From UBA11222 sp049323435 (lineage in GTDB: Bacteria > Pseudomonadota > Alphaproteobacteria > UBA11222): a stretch of DNA of 64,000 nucleotides. Below, in pieces: positions 54,268-61,944 of the stretch. The position numbers were made by a program, and so were the translations under genes. Each line of letters starts with the position of its first letter. Within the stretch, counting starts at the first letter, position 1. The notes under the pieces are model-generated. The model was not told the origin of the DNA, searched no databases, and saw nothing but the letters and a program-made list of their open reading frames with translations. The stretch is taken from positions 1 to 64,000 of the forward strand of contig JBMOMX010000020.1 of NCBI GenBank assembly GCA_049323435.1, given 5' to 3'.

Positions 54268-54313
54268 TTTATCCAGTCAGACTGAATCAATTGGTTCAGT
54301 CTGACTGGATAAA
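54268..54313. terminator. 46-base near-perfect palindrome, probable bidirectional terminator
   Basis: tttatccagtcagactgaa is followed by tcaattgg and then its exact complement. The centre is also symmetric apart from one T-G pair, so almost all 46 bases can fold. It lies 33 bases after the copB stop and covers the 3' end of a broken minus-strand gene. A stem this long, ending in AAA/TTT, suits a two-way terminator. Confidence 0.6.
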
Positions 54314-54430
54314 CCCCGGGACAATGTCCACGCGGCCACCCGGTAAAAGCGAGAACACGGCGGCAACCACACCAGTGCAGATCAGCCCGTGACTCGGGCC
54401 GTATTCAACCATCATGTGCTCCATCATCAT
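54296..54430 (-). pseudogene. Internally deleted copy of the 74-residue membrane protein gene
   Basis: It begins MMMEHMMVEYGPSHGLICTG, which parallels MMNNMMVGYGFSHWLMF of the intact gene at 55960-56184. After a deletion the other part continues one frame off as VLAFTGWPRG (compare VLAFTEWPRG). So the middle, including most membrane residues, is lost and the frame is shifted. Confidence 0.65.
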
Positions 54431-54540
54431 TTTCCCATGAAATTCAATACCGCCCAGAGGGGCCGCAGTCATTTCATTCAAGACGCATGATTGGAATCCG
54501 GCATATTCACGGCTGATACACTCAGTGGAGGTTGATGACT

Positions 54541-55239
54541 ATGACGGATCGTAAATTTGTTCCTGCGCTCGGCAGTGCGGCATTAACAGGCCAATATGAT
54601 CGCGTCATCGCCTTGATGACGCGTGAGAAGCGTTGGCGCGCGGCGCTGCTTTCTGCAATTGATCCAAAGAATGGCGAAGTTATTCTCGACGTTGGCGCTG
54701 GTACCGGCACGCAGGCGATCATTACTAAGCGTACTGCGCCTGGCGCACGTGTCATTGCGCTTGATCCGGATCCTGAGGTGCTCAGGTTTGCAAAGGCCAA
54801 AGCCGAAGCAGCAGGAGTGGTGCTCGAATATGTCGAAGGCATGGGAGATCGGGCGGCCCAACTTGTTGGTGTGGCGGGCGCGGATAAGGTAATTTCGAGT
54901 CTGATGCTCCACCATTGTTCTATTCCGATGAAAAGCGCAGTACTTGCCGCCATGCATGCCAGTCTTCGGCCACAAGGCATACTGCATATCGCTGATTATG
55001 GGCAGCAACGCACATTTCTGATGCGATTGCTATTTCTGCAGGTTCAGTTGACTGATGGCTTCGAGACTACACAACCTAACGCCGATGGCATGCTTCCGCA
55101 GTTAATTGCACAGGCTGGTTTTGTGGACATATTGGAAACAAGGGTGATTCAGACGCTAACCGGCTCAATCTCCATCTACACTGCGGTAAAACCGGCACAG
55201 GGGTACTCCGGCCAGCGATCCGTTAGCGCAGTGCAATAG
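54541..55239 (+). CDS. Class I SAM-dependent methyltransferase
   Basis: A 232-residue protein from the ATG at 54541 with GTGGAGG upstream. SAM motif EVILDVGAGTGTQAIIT, acidic residue in ALDPDPEVL, and the downstream strand DKVISSLMLHHCS typical of UbiE-like small-molecule or arsenite-type methyltransferases. No Cys pattern of ArsM is present. Its 3' end overlaps the AraC gene on the other strand by 17 bases. Substrate unknown. Confidence 0.82.
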   Translation: MTDRKFVPALGSAALTGQYDRVIALMTREKRWRAALLSAIDPKNGEVILDVGAGTGTQAIITKRTAPGARVIALDPDPEVLRFAKAKAEAAGVVLEYVEGMGDRAAQLVGVAGADKVISSLMLHHCSIPMKSAVLAAMHASLRPQGILHIADYGQQRTFLMRLLFLQVQLTDGFETTQPNADGMLPQLIAQAGFVDILETRVIQTLTGSISIYTAVKPAQGYSGQRSVSAVQ

Positions 55240-55924
55240 CAGCGGCGCCTGGCGTCAGGCCAAACATGCGGCGCATCGTTCGTGAAAAATGCGGCTGATC
55301 CGCAAAGCCACCGGCATGTGCGGCCTCCGCAAGCGACGCCCCCGTCGAGATCGCGCGTGCGGCATGCTCGAGTTTTCGCCAGAGCAGCCATTGCGACAAC
55401 GGCGCGCCAGTCTCGGCGCGCGTGAGCGCCCTCAAACGCGATGGTGAAAGCCCCACCGCAACCGCAGCATTGTGGATTGCGTTTGGCCCCCAGTCGCTCG
55501 CAAAGACGCCTATGGCGGTTGCAACACGGCCGTCATGGCACGGCGCGGGGTCTATGAGAGAAATAGCAAGTTGCGCCATGGTAGTTTGAGGCGATGCTGT
55601 TGCCTGTAGAGTATCTGCTACCGGGGGCGGCGCCGCACAAATTTCAGCAGACCCCATGGTGTGGATCAACGCCCTGCCAATGTTCGATTGAGGCTCAATG
55701 AAAATCAGCAGAACTTCTTCGCCAGCGCAGATCAACCGGTGCCGTGCACGAGGTCTGATCATCACCGAAGATGCCAAGAGCATCGAGCCCTGAGCTTCAA
55801 TCTGCACGGGTCCGCTGATGCCTAAGGCGATCTGCACAGCAAGATGCGCATGTTCAGACGTGTCGTGCGCCGGTCCGCGATATCCCGCCCACATCTCACC
55901 AAAAACGAAATCTCCGCTCCACAT
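55223..55924 (-). CDS. AraC-family transcriptional regulator
   Basis: A 233-residue protein. The N-terminal half is a cupin-like sensing domain (HAHLAVQIALGISGPVQIEA), the C-terminal half has two helix-turn-helix units (AAVAVGLSPSRLRALTRAET and LAEAAHAGGFADQPHFSRTMRRMFGLTP), the latter being the AraC signature. Convergent with the methyltransferase gene. It may control that gene or the 56184 gene; not shown by the sequence. Confidence 0.88.
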   Translation of the reverse strand: MWSGDFVFGEMWAGYRGPAHDTSEHAHLAVQIALGISGPVQIEAQGSMLLASSVMIRPRARHRLICAGEEVLLIFIEPQSNIGRALIHTMGSAEICAAPPPVADTLQATASPQTTMAQLAISLIDPAPCHDGRVATAIGVFASDWGPNAIHNAAVAVGLSPSRLRALTRAETGAPLSQWLLWRKLEHAARAISTGASLAEAAHAGGFADQPHFSRTMRRMFGLTPGAAAIALR

Positions 55925-55959
55925 ATGTCAACCCGTGCTACATAGGGCGCAGGTGATTC

Positions 55960-56184
55960 CTAGGCATCAGTTTTGCCGCCGCCGCGCGGCCACTCAGTGA
56001 AAGCGAGAACCCAAAGTCCTGCCAGATTCAGGAATGGGATCAGTGCGACAACGGACCAGAATGGCGACAGGCCGATACGGCCAAGAATCCTGCCGACGGG
56101 ATAGAGTATCAAGGCCGCCATTACCGCGAACATCAGCCAGTGACTGAAGCCATAGCCCACCATCATGTTATTCATCATCGTCAT
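55960..56184 (-). CDS. Small two-segment membrane protein
   Basis: A 74-residue protein with TCTCCT-complement ribosome site (AGGAGA) before the ATG. It has a Met/Asn N-terminus (MTMMNNMMVGYGFSHW), two membrane segments (WLMFAVMAALILYPVGRIL and FWSVVALIPFLNLAGLWVLAF) and a short charged end (TEWPRGGGKTDA). No function known; similar short proteins occur near copper genes. A broken paralogue lies at 54296-54430. Confidence 0.7.
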   Translation of the reverse strand: MTMMNNMMVGYGFSHWLMFAVMAALILYPVGRILGRIGLSPFWSVVALIPFLNLAGLWVLAFTEWPRGGGKTDA

Positions 56185-56217
56185 TCTCCTGTGAAGTTAC
56201 ACCAATGCGGCATCAAT

Positions 56218-56892
56218 CTATGCTGACCCTGCTGTGTTTATAGATTGCCTGCCGCCGCCGAATATCATCCAAACCAGATAGAGCGACATCAATCCGCCGC
56301 CAAAACAAAACACTGATATATACGCGTAAGCGAAAAATACATACGTGATGATCAGCACCGTAAAAACCAGCAAGCCAAAAATTCGGATGTTTGAATGTGA
56401 GGACAGCAATAGCGGTCCGATGACGAAGCCGACATAGAGCATGTAAGTTGCCGGGCGTCCGATGATGTAATCAAATATTTCCTTGCCCTCGTAACTTATT
56501 GCCTGCCCCAGGAAGTTTGTGATCAGCCAATTATCGTGGGCAAAATACGGAAAATATTGCGTCCCGCCAAGAATGCCGCCGGAAATTGCGAGGCTGACAA
56601 ACAGCGGCCTGCGCCGTGCAGGCTCCAGGAAATACACCGAGAATGGCACCCACACGGGCCACGCCAGCCAGGAAAAAAACATGTAGGCGAGCGAAAATCG
56701 CTCCACCAGGCCGGGGTTTCCGTTTGACGTCCATACCGCGCCCTCCAATGCCTGCTGCACGCCGAATAACAGGGGGAGCGCGGCGATAGGAATGTAGCGG
56801 CGATCTGTCTTATAGGCGCGCAGGATCGCCGCCACGCCTGCGGGCAGGAGGATGGCGGCGGCGGCAAAGCTTACCCCGGCTGAAAAGCACAT
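56218..56892 (-). CDS. DUF6629-like membrane protein
   Basis: A 224-residue protein from the ATG at 56892 (MCFSAGVSFAAAAILLPAGV). About seven membrane segments, with FGVQQALEGAVW and a H-D-N-W motif near the middle. The M-C-F-S-A start is typical of the DUF6629 family. Function unknown. Divergent from the Crp/Fnr gene; their shared promoter has CsoR-like palindromes. Confidence 0.75.
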   Translation of the reverse strand: MCFSAGVSFAAAAILLPAGVAAILRAYKTDRRYIPIAALPLLFGVQQALEGAVWTSNGNPGLVERFSLAYMFFSWLAWPVWVPFSVYFLEPARRRPLFVSLAISGGILGGTQYFPYFAHDNWLITNFLGQAISYEGKEIFDYIIGRPATYMLYVGFVIGPLLLSSHSNIRIFGLLVFTVLIITYVFFAYAYISVFCFGGGLMSLYLVWMIFGGGRQSINTAGSA

Positions 56893-56936
56893 GGCGCACC
56901 CTGATATTGACCGTTTATTCGTGAGGGTAGACTTAT

Positions 56937-56953
56937 ATACCCCGCATTGGTAT
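56937..56953. promoter_or_regulatory. CsoR-like palindrome 1 in the crp/fnr promoter
   Basis: ATACCCC-gcatt-GGTAT, fitting the ATACCcc...GGTAT pattern of CsoR-family operators and matching the csoR site at 45467-45485 in its outer bases. Confidence 0.5.
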
Positions 56954-56956
56954 CTT

Positions 56957-56975
56957 ATACACCCCACACCGGTAT
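56957..56975. promoter_or_regulatory. CsoR-like palindrome 2 in the crp/fnr promoter
   Basis: ATAC-accccacacc-GGTAT, 20 bases from the first one in the same orientation and 19 bases before the crp/fnr start. The spacing between halves is larger than in the first, so it is weaker evidence. Confidence 0.4.
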
Positions 56976-56994
56976 TTTAATCCTGGAGGATAAA

Positions 56995-57750
56995 ATGACC
57001 ATTGCGCTGGATACACTCAGGGCGCTTCCCTTGTTTTCCGATCTTTCACAGGATGATGGCGCGGTTCTTGTCCGCAACAGCCGGATTATTAGCTGCAATC
57101 GTGGAAAGTTTCTGTTTATGCACGGCGGTAAAATCACGCATTTTTACGTGATCTGCCGGGGCGCCATGCAAATCTTCCGCGATACGCCGGGCGGGCAAGA
57201 GGTCACCAATAATATTCTGATCGCCGGGGACAGCATCAATTCCGATGAAGTCGTTGCCCGGCAGGATCGGCATCAGATGAATGCGCGCGCTGTCGATGAT
57301 TGTTCACTGCTTGAAATTCCCATTTCCTGGATGCGGGAACATCTCAAAGATTTCGATCATATCGCGGAAAAACTACTGGCCAGCGTTGCTGACCGGCTGC
57401 ATAGCGTCCAGGTGGATGTCGAACATCTCACCACCATGTCGGCTGCCCAGATGGTGGCCTGCTATCTGCAAAAACTTTGTGTGCTGTACAATTTAGACCC
57501 GCACGGGTTTGAATTACCCTATACCAAAGCCTTGATAGCCTCGCGCCTGCACATGGAAAAAGAAACCTTTTCACGCACCCTGCAAACCTTGCGCGATCAG
57601 GGTATTACGGTCACTGGCGTGCATGTTTCCATCAAGGATATGCGAAAGGCCGATAATTTCGTTTGTGGCGAATGCTCGGCCGCCGAAGAATGCGGGACAC
57701 ACCGTGCATTGCACGAGAAACTGGATAAACGCTCCGGACACGGAACTTAA
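56995..57750 (+). CDS. Crp/Fnr-family regulator with C-terminal cysteine cluster
   Basis: A 251-residue protein from the ATG at 56995 (TGGAGGA upstream). An N-terminal cyclic-nucleotide-type barrel (about 10-125) without the FNR N-terminal Cys cluster, the long dimer helix (HIAEKLLASVADRLHSVQVD), then a winged helix with LIASRLHMEKETFSRTLQTL. The E-T-F-S-R part matches E-x-x-S-R of FNR, which reads TTGAT-N4-ATCAA. The C-terminus has Cys224, Cys227 and Cys233 (VCGECSAAEECG), unusual for the family, which might bind metal or a cluster. It is the natural candidate for the five TTGA...TCAA sites. The next gene is tRNA-Gly. Confidence 0.88.
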   Translation: MTIALDTLRALPLFSDLSQDDGAVLVRNSRIISCNRGKFLFMHGGKITHFYVICRGAMQIFRDTPGGQEVTNNILIAGDSINSDEVVARQDRHQMNARAVDDCSLLEIPISWMREHLKDFDHIAEKLLASVADRLHSVQVDVEHLTTMSAAQMVACYLQKLCVLYNLDPHGFELPYTKALIASRLHMEKETFSRTLQTLRDQGITVTGVHVSIKDMRKADNFVCGECSAAEECGTHRALHEKLDKRSGHGT

Positions 57751-57910
57751 ATTTCTTCCGGGTTTTGGCGCCTCCGTCGGCTGCAACACGCAGGCGCTGG
57801 GCGCTAATACCAACGGCCCTGTAATCCCACTCTTCGTCATCTGAGCCCCCGCTTTAGCGAGGACAGGCTCCATTTCCTGCGGGCTGCCATAGCTGATGTG
57901 CGCCAAACCA

Positions 57911-58054
57911 CGACATCGTATCCGGCGACTTTCTGCCAGATGCATAGAATTTGCTCAGAGTATGCCTTAAAGAGGCCTCTCTAAGCAAAAAAGGCCCCGA
58001 AGGGCTATATTTAACACATTGAAATCATTGAGATTATCTGGAGCGGGCGATGAG
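57911..58054. repeat. Right flanking repeat at intact tRNA-Gly (candidate att site)
   Basis: Partner of 9072-9216 in direct orientation. It covers about 54 bases of flank, the tRNA terminator and the last 16 bases of the tRNA-Gly gene. About 48.8 kb lie between the two tRNA ends. The rest of the 57751-58038 gap holds no gene. Confidence 0.75.
57984..58007 (-). terminator. Rho-independent terminator of tRNA-Gly
   Basis: On the minus strand agccc-ttcg-gggcc followed by TTTTTT, 32 bases after the tRNA 3' end. A stable tetraloop hairpin with a T-run. Confidence 0.8.
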
Positions 58055-58113
58055 ATTCGAACTCACGACCCTAACCTTGGCAAGGTTATGCTCTACCCCT
58101 GAGCTACGCCCGC
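58039..58113 (-). tRNA. tRNA-Gly (GCC)
   Basis: Minus-strand cloverleaf: acceptor GCGGGCG/CGCCCGC, D-arm GCTC...GAGC, anticodon stem TAACC/GGTTA around loop TTGCCAA (anticodon GCC), T-arm GTGAG-TTCGAAT-CTCAT, discriminator T and encoded CCA (58039-58041). 75 bases with CCA. tRNA-Gly 3' ends are common integration sites. Confidence 0.97.
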
Positions 58114-58237
58114 TCGCGCCCGGTACGGGTTACCGGGGGCTTCTTATCTCTCAAGCGGGCGCAATTTGCAACCCTTATCGCATGCGAACGCTGCCGGCCG
58201 GAATTTAACGGGTTTCGCGCCTCCATGCGCGCAGGGT

Positions 58238-58951
58238 TTACGCGATAATAGAAATGAAGGCCCGCTCCAGCGTGGTTTCATTTTGCTGTTCGCATAATGC
58301 CGCCGGCCCGCCGGAATAAAGCAGGACCCCGTTATGCAGCACGGCGATACGGTCACATAATTCCTCCAAATCAGTCAGAATATGTGAACTTAAAAAGATG
58401 GCATTGTTTTGGGCGCGGTAGGCCAGCATCTGCGTCTTGAGCCGGATACGCGCGCGCGGGTCGAGCCCGCTCATGGGTTCATCCAGGATCAATAGCGGGC
58501 AGTTGGTAAGAAATGTTGCCAAAAGCCCTATTTTCTGGGCCATTCCTTTGGAAAGCGCGGCAATCCGCTGATCCAGGGCGCCGGGCGCCAGATCAATGGC
58601 GCGCGCCAGATCATCAGCCTGATCACGCACAAATTTCAGATTATGAAATCCCAGCGACAGCCGTAAAAACTGCACCCCCGTCATGGAAAGAGGAGGGTGA
58701 AAATTTTCGGGCAGATAGGCAACCTGCCGCCGGCTTTCAGGATCGTCATGGGATGTGCCAAAAAAACGCACCGTGCCGGATTCCGGCTCCAGCAGGCTTA
58801 GCGCGGCTTTCATCATTGTGGTCTTGCCCGCACCATTGAGTCCGACAAGACCGAATATTTCTCCCGGATTGACCCGAAGCGACAGATTCTCAAACACGGT
58901 TTTTTTACCATGCAGGACGGTCAGGCCATTTATGTCCAGCGGCAGTTCCAA
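58238..58951 (-). CDS. ABC transporter ATP-binding protein
   Basis: A 237-residue ATPase of the drug/polysaccharide exporter type. Walker A GLVGLNGAGKTTMMKAAL, Q-loop VAYLPENFHPP, signature ALSKGMAQKIGLLATFL (variant of LSGGQ), Walker B LLILDEPMSGLDPRARI and SSHIL with the switch His. Its permease is not seen in the window. It lies 18 bases after the PilP-like gene and could be co-transcribed with the pilus genes. Confidence 0.9.
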   Translation of the reverse strand: MELPLDINGLTVLHGKKTVFENLSLRVNPGEIFGLVGLNGAGKTTMMKAALSLLEPESGTVRFFGTSHDDPESRRQVAYLPENFHPPLSMTGVQFLRLSLGFHNLKFVRDQADDLARAIDLAPGALDQRIAALSKGMAQKIGLLATFLTNCPLLILDEPMSGLDPRARIRLKTQMLAYRAQNNAIFLSSHILTDLEELCDRIAVLHNGVLLYSGGPAALCEQQNETTLERAFISIIA

Positions 58952-58969
58952 AATCTGTCCGTTTCCCGT

Positions 58970-59524
58970 CTATTTGCGTGTCTGGCTGTCTTCGGTTATC
59001 CGCAACTGATCAATCAAAAAAGTCTGATTGGGGCGAAGCCTGACAGCGATGGGGCTGGCGCCGGGGGTTGGAATGACGTTCATATCGGCATGATGCGCCG
59101 TGACCTTCAGCTGTTGCAGAAAGGGCGGAATGCTGTTCATGCGCACCTGCCGGTTGCCAAGCCACAGCGTCCAGTTGCTGGCGTCAGTATAGATCAGCGC
59201 CGACAGATGCAACCGTTCGATTTTCCAGCTGGGTTTGTTTTCCGGGATTTGCAGAGCGCCGTCCTTGCCCGCACCAGGCGTATTATTTCTGTCGCGCGGG
59301 CGAATCGACAGCGCCGCCTCAATGGACTGTTGTTCAGAAATGGAAAAAAGCAGGGAGCCTGCAAAATCCGTTTCTGCTTTTGCCTCCGCTTCCGCCTCCG
59401 CTTCTGCGGCACGGCCGCCCGCAACCGGCGCGGCGGCAATCAGCAGCATCATGGCGGCGCCATATATCATTTGCAAGCTAGAGCGTTTTTTTATCGCGTT
59501 GATCCAATCAGCTTGATTTGTCAT
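58970..59524 (-). CDS. Small periplasmic component of pilus/secretion operon (PilP/MshK-like)
   Basis: About 184 residues. Starts at 59662, 59524 and 59470 are in frame; the first half of the longest form is a repeat element, so it is not original. From 59524 the n-region KKR precedes a signal-type hydrophobic stretch (MIYGAAMMLLIAAAPVAGG). An E-A repeat (AEAEAEAEAKAE) follows, then a C-terminal part (LHLSALIYTDASNWTLWLGN, IDQLRITEDSQTRK) resembling PilP/MshK/GspC periplasmic pieces. It follows the PilO-like gene. Family call tentative. Confidence 0.55.
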   Translation of the reverse strand: MTNQADWINAIKKRSSLQMIYGAAMMLLIAAAPVAGGRAAEAEAEAEAKAETDFAGSLLFSISEQQSIEAALSIRPRDRNNTPGAGKDGALQIPENKPSWKIERLHLSALIYTDASNWTLWLGNRQVRMNSIPPFLQQLKVTAHHADMNVIPTPGASPIAVRLRPNQTFLIDQLRITEDSQTRK

Positions 59525-59657
59525 TGCGAGGAGCGAAGCGACGCGGCAACCCAGGGGCCAAAAACTCAGGCCTTTCCTTGTGACTCTGGATTGCTTCGCT
59601 TCGCTCGCAATGACGAATTTGGAGGGAAGCGATTCAATATGATCATAAATTGCTCTA
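59479..59657. repeat. Palindromic repeat element inserted at the start of the PilP-like gene
   Basis: Outer tagagc...gctcta ends enclose a large inverted repeat whose core is tcattgcgaggagcgaagcg at 59521-59540 and cttcgctcgcaatga at 59599-59613. This sequence type (frames reading SEAKQS or HCEERSDAA) is a widespread dispersed palindrome in alphaproteobacteria. It separates the PilO-like gene from its neighbour and supplies some of the neighbour's possible start codons. Confidence 0.75.
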
Positions 59658-59668
59658 GACATGTTCCA

Positions 59669-60310
59669 TCATGATCCATCCGGCTGCGGGCTGTCCTGCA
59701 CGGCCTGCCATAAAATCTTCAAGGATCCTTCCACCAGTTCGCTGCCCCCGCCCAGGCTGATTTGTGAAAGCAATGCAGCGTCCGGCGCAGAAATTTTTTC
59801 CATCTCCACTTCGGTAATGGTTACAAAGCCCGGCAGGCCGCGCTTAAGCGCTGCAATGAAATTGCGCAGGTCACTGTCTAGAAATCCGCGCATGTTGAGC
59901 GATATTTCCGATACATTCAGTGTTTCGCTGCTATTGCCGGATTGCCGCAGAATGGTAACGGTTTTCACGGGTTCGATTTGATATTCGAGGCTGGATATTC
60001 TGTGCTGCACCCGCAGTGATTCCAGAATGCGCGCGGCATCAAGCCGGTTCTGCGGGCCTATAAAACCGCGCCCGGCAAGTAAATCAAATTTATTCCGGTC
60101 CTGCGCTTCACGGGCCTTGCGCGCGCTGAGATCATTCATCTGGATGTTGATGCTGATCACACCGTCATTCGCCGCGGCCTTCATCTGCTGAAAACTGGCA
60201 AGATCCGGCAACAGGTAGATATAACATCCGGCGCTGATTGCCAGGAAGAAAATCAGCGCCGCGGCAAACCTTTGCACCAGGGCTGATTGCGCGGCCTCGC
60301 GATCAATCAT
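59669..60310 (-). CDS. PilO/GspM-like inner-membrane assembly protein
   Basis: A 213-residue protein with one N-terminal membrane segment (RFAAALIFFLAISAGCYIYLL), a coiled-coil stretch (about 60-75) and a C-terminal ferredoxin-like domain (EISLNMRGFLDSDLRNFIAAL, PGFVTITEVEMEKI), as in PilO/MshJ. It overlaps the PilN-like gene by four bases and would form the inner-membrane platform with it. Confidence 0.75.
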   Translation of the reverse strand: MIDREAAQSALVQRFAAALIFFLAISAGCYIYLLPDLASFQQMKAAANDGVISINIQMNDLSARKAREAQDRNKFDLLAGRGFIGPQNRLDAARILESLRVQHRISSLEYQIEPVKTVTILRQSGNSSETLNVSEISLNMRGFLDSDLRNFIAALKRGLPGFVTITEVEMEKISAPDAALLSQISLGGGSELVEGSLKILWQAVQDSPQPDGS

Positions 60311-61935
60311 TTCAATCTCCCGGTCAGTTCTATTTTTGCAATCCGGTCTTCTCCGGAAATGGTCAGCACATTCTCACCCGGCTTAACCGTAAGGGTTTCT
60401 TCGGGCAATATACGCAGTGGCTGGCGTAAAATCTTGATCTTCATGCCGGGCAACGCCAGACGAAGCGCCTGTATCATCCTGTCTGCTTCCGCTATCGCCA
60501 GTTCAGCATCACGAAACGAGGAAAGGTCAAGGTTCAGAACAATCCCAACCTCAACCGGCGGCGTTTCAGCCGATTCATCAGCAGGCAAAGGCGGATCCTG
60601 TACCGGCGCCAGCGCAAGCTCGGGCGGATCAATCTCGATATCCAGCGCATGCAACCTCACATTCCCGGAAAGGGCTGAGTTAATGACCGTGTACAGACTG
60701 TTCAGATCAATATCCGCGTTCTGCAACTGTGCGTGTATGGCGATTATGTCTCGCATTCTGGCAATGGGCATTGGGCCGCTGTCCAGCTTGCTGACTTCTT
60801 CATCATAGCGCTGTTGCAGCGCTGCGCGGGTGGATTCAAGCTGGAGATATTCCGCTTCAGTACGCTGAATTTCCCAATATATATTTGCCGAATAGAGTAT
60901 GGCCGCCAGGGATGCCGCAGCCAGCGCGCGCGCGCCCCAGACATAGCCCAGAACCCTTGATCGCGCCTGACGCAGATTGAGGGCCCAGACAGAAAGTGCG
61001 GGTATGATCCGGCTTGCCCCCCAGGCCGCATGCAGCAGATCAGCAAAATGGCCGCTATCGTCGCGCGCGCCGCTGATCCCGGCCAGGCTTTCCGCTTCCG
61101 CCGGCGTATAAACCGTCAGCTTGCGCACGGGCAGTTGCACATTTTTCAGGGCCGCGCTGATATCGCTGCGCCCTATGAAAATAGCGTCAAGCCCAGCGGT
61201 GCGGTCAAACCCAAGGCGCGTAATATAATCAATGGTTGCGCCGATCTCGCGGCGCAGCAGGCCGGCAATCTCAGCCGGGCTCTCAATAGCGGCAGAACTG
61301 GCGGTCATGCGGGCAATCGCAAGACCGCCGTCGCGGGTGACGATCTGGCGAAATCCGCCCGTACGGTGATGCGTTATCAGAATATTCCAGGGGTTTGGCT
61401 TGGAGAGTTTCCCATTACCTGCATGCATTATCTGCTGAAGCAGTTTGACGGATTCTACCGGAAGCAGACGGATGTCACATGCCGGATTTTCAATTTGCGA
61501 TAAAACAGATTGCCATTCAGTGATTTCAGGCGAAGCGGCGATGGATGCGAACAGATAGTCAAATCCCCGGATTTCGCCAGTGGACCGGCCAAGCTGCATG
61601 CCGCCTTTAAGTTCGGCGCCCGGAAACAGACTGTCCAGCTTGCGGGCCAGAATTTTGGGCCGGTCCAGCAGACTCACCGGCGGCAAACGGTCACGGCGAT
61701 AAGTCTGACCCAGAACATCGTACAGCATCACTACGGGATATTTCGGGAATTCAGACAGCGCCAGTTTGGCCTGGCGAATATTTTCTTCGATGGTTCCGGT
61801 CAGAAACTGGTGAGAAACTATCCGGCTTCCGGACAGGCGGGCGATCAGCGCGCCTGTATCCCCGATCATAAGGACAAACCGTTTCAGCGCAAACAGCCGT
61901 TGCGCAATGCCTTCGATGTCCGTCAATGAGGGCAC
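60307..61935 (-). CDS. PilN/GspL-like assembly protein with actin-like N-terminal domain
   Basis: A 542-residue protein. The N-terminal 330 residues look like the cytoplasmic actin-like domain of PilM/GspL (MIGDTGALIARLSGS, VMLYDVLGQTYRRDRLP). One membrane segment follows (VLGYVWGARALAAASLAAILYSANIYWE region, about 320-345), then a coiled coil (TEAEYLQLESTRAALQQRYDEEV) and a periplasmic domain. So PilM- and PilN-like parts are joined. It sits between the F-type and PilO-like genes. Confidence 0.72.
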   Translation of the reverse strand: MPSLTDIEGIAQRLFALKRFVLMIGDTGALIARLSGSRIVSHQFLTGTIEENIRQAKLALSEFPKYPVVMLYDVLGQTYRRDRLPPVSLLDRPKILARKLDSLFPGAELKGGMQLGRSTGEIRGFDYLFASIAASPEITEWQSVLSQIENPACDIRLLPVESVKLLQQIMHAGNGKLSKPNPWNILITHHRTGGFRQIVTRDGGLAIARMTASSAAIESPAEIAGLLRREIGATIDYITRLGFDRTAGLDAIFIGRSDISAALKNVQLPVRKLTVYTPAEAESLAGISGARDDSGHFADLLHAAWGASRIIPALSVWALNLRQARSRVLGYVWGARALAAASLAAILYSANIYWEIQRTEAEYLQLESTRAALQQRYDEEVSKLDSGPMPIARMRDIIAIHAQLQNADIDLNSLYTVINSALSGNVRLHALDIEIDPPELALAPVQDPPLPADESAETPPVEVGIVLNLDLSSFRDAELAIAEADRMIQALRLALPGMKIKILRQPLRILPEETLTVKPGENVLTISGEDRIAKIELTGRLK

Positions 61936-61944
61936 GACAGCGTC

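Noticed and set aside
57571..57945. 124-codon minus-strand frame at the end of the Crp/Fnr gene
   Set aside because: Mostly antisense to the regulator, with no recognisable domain or ribosome site.
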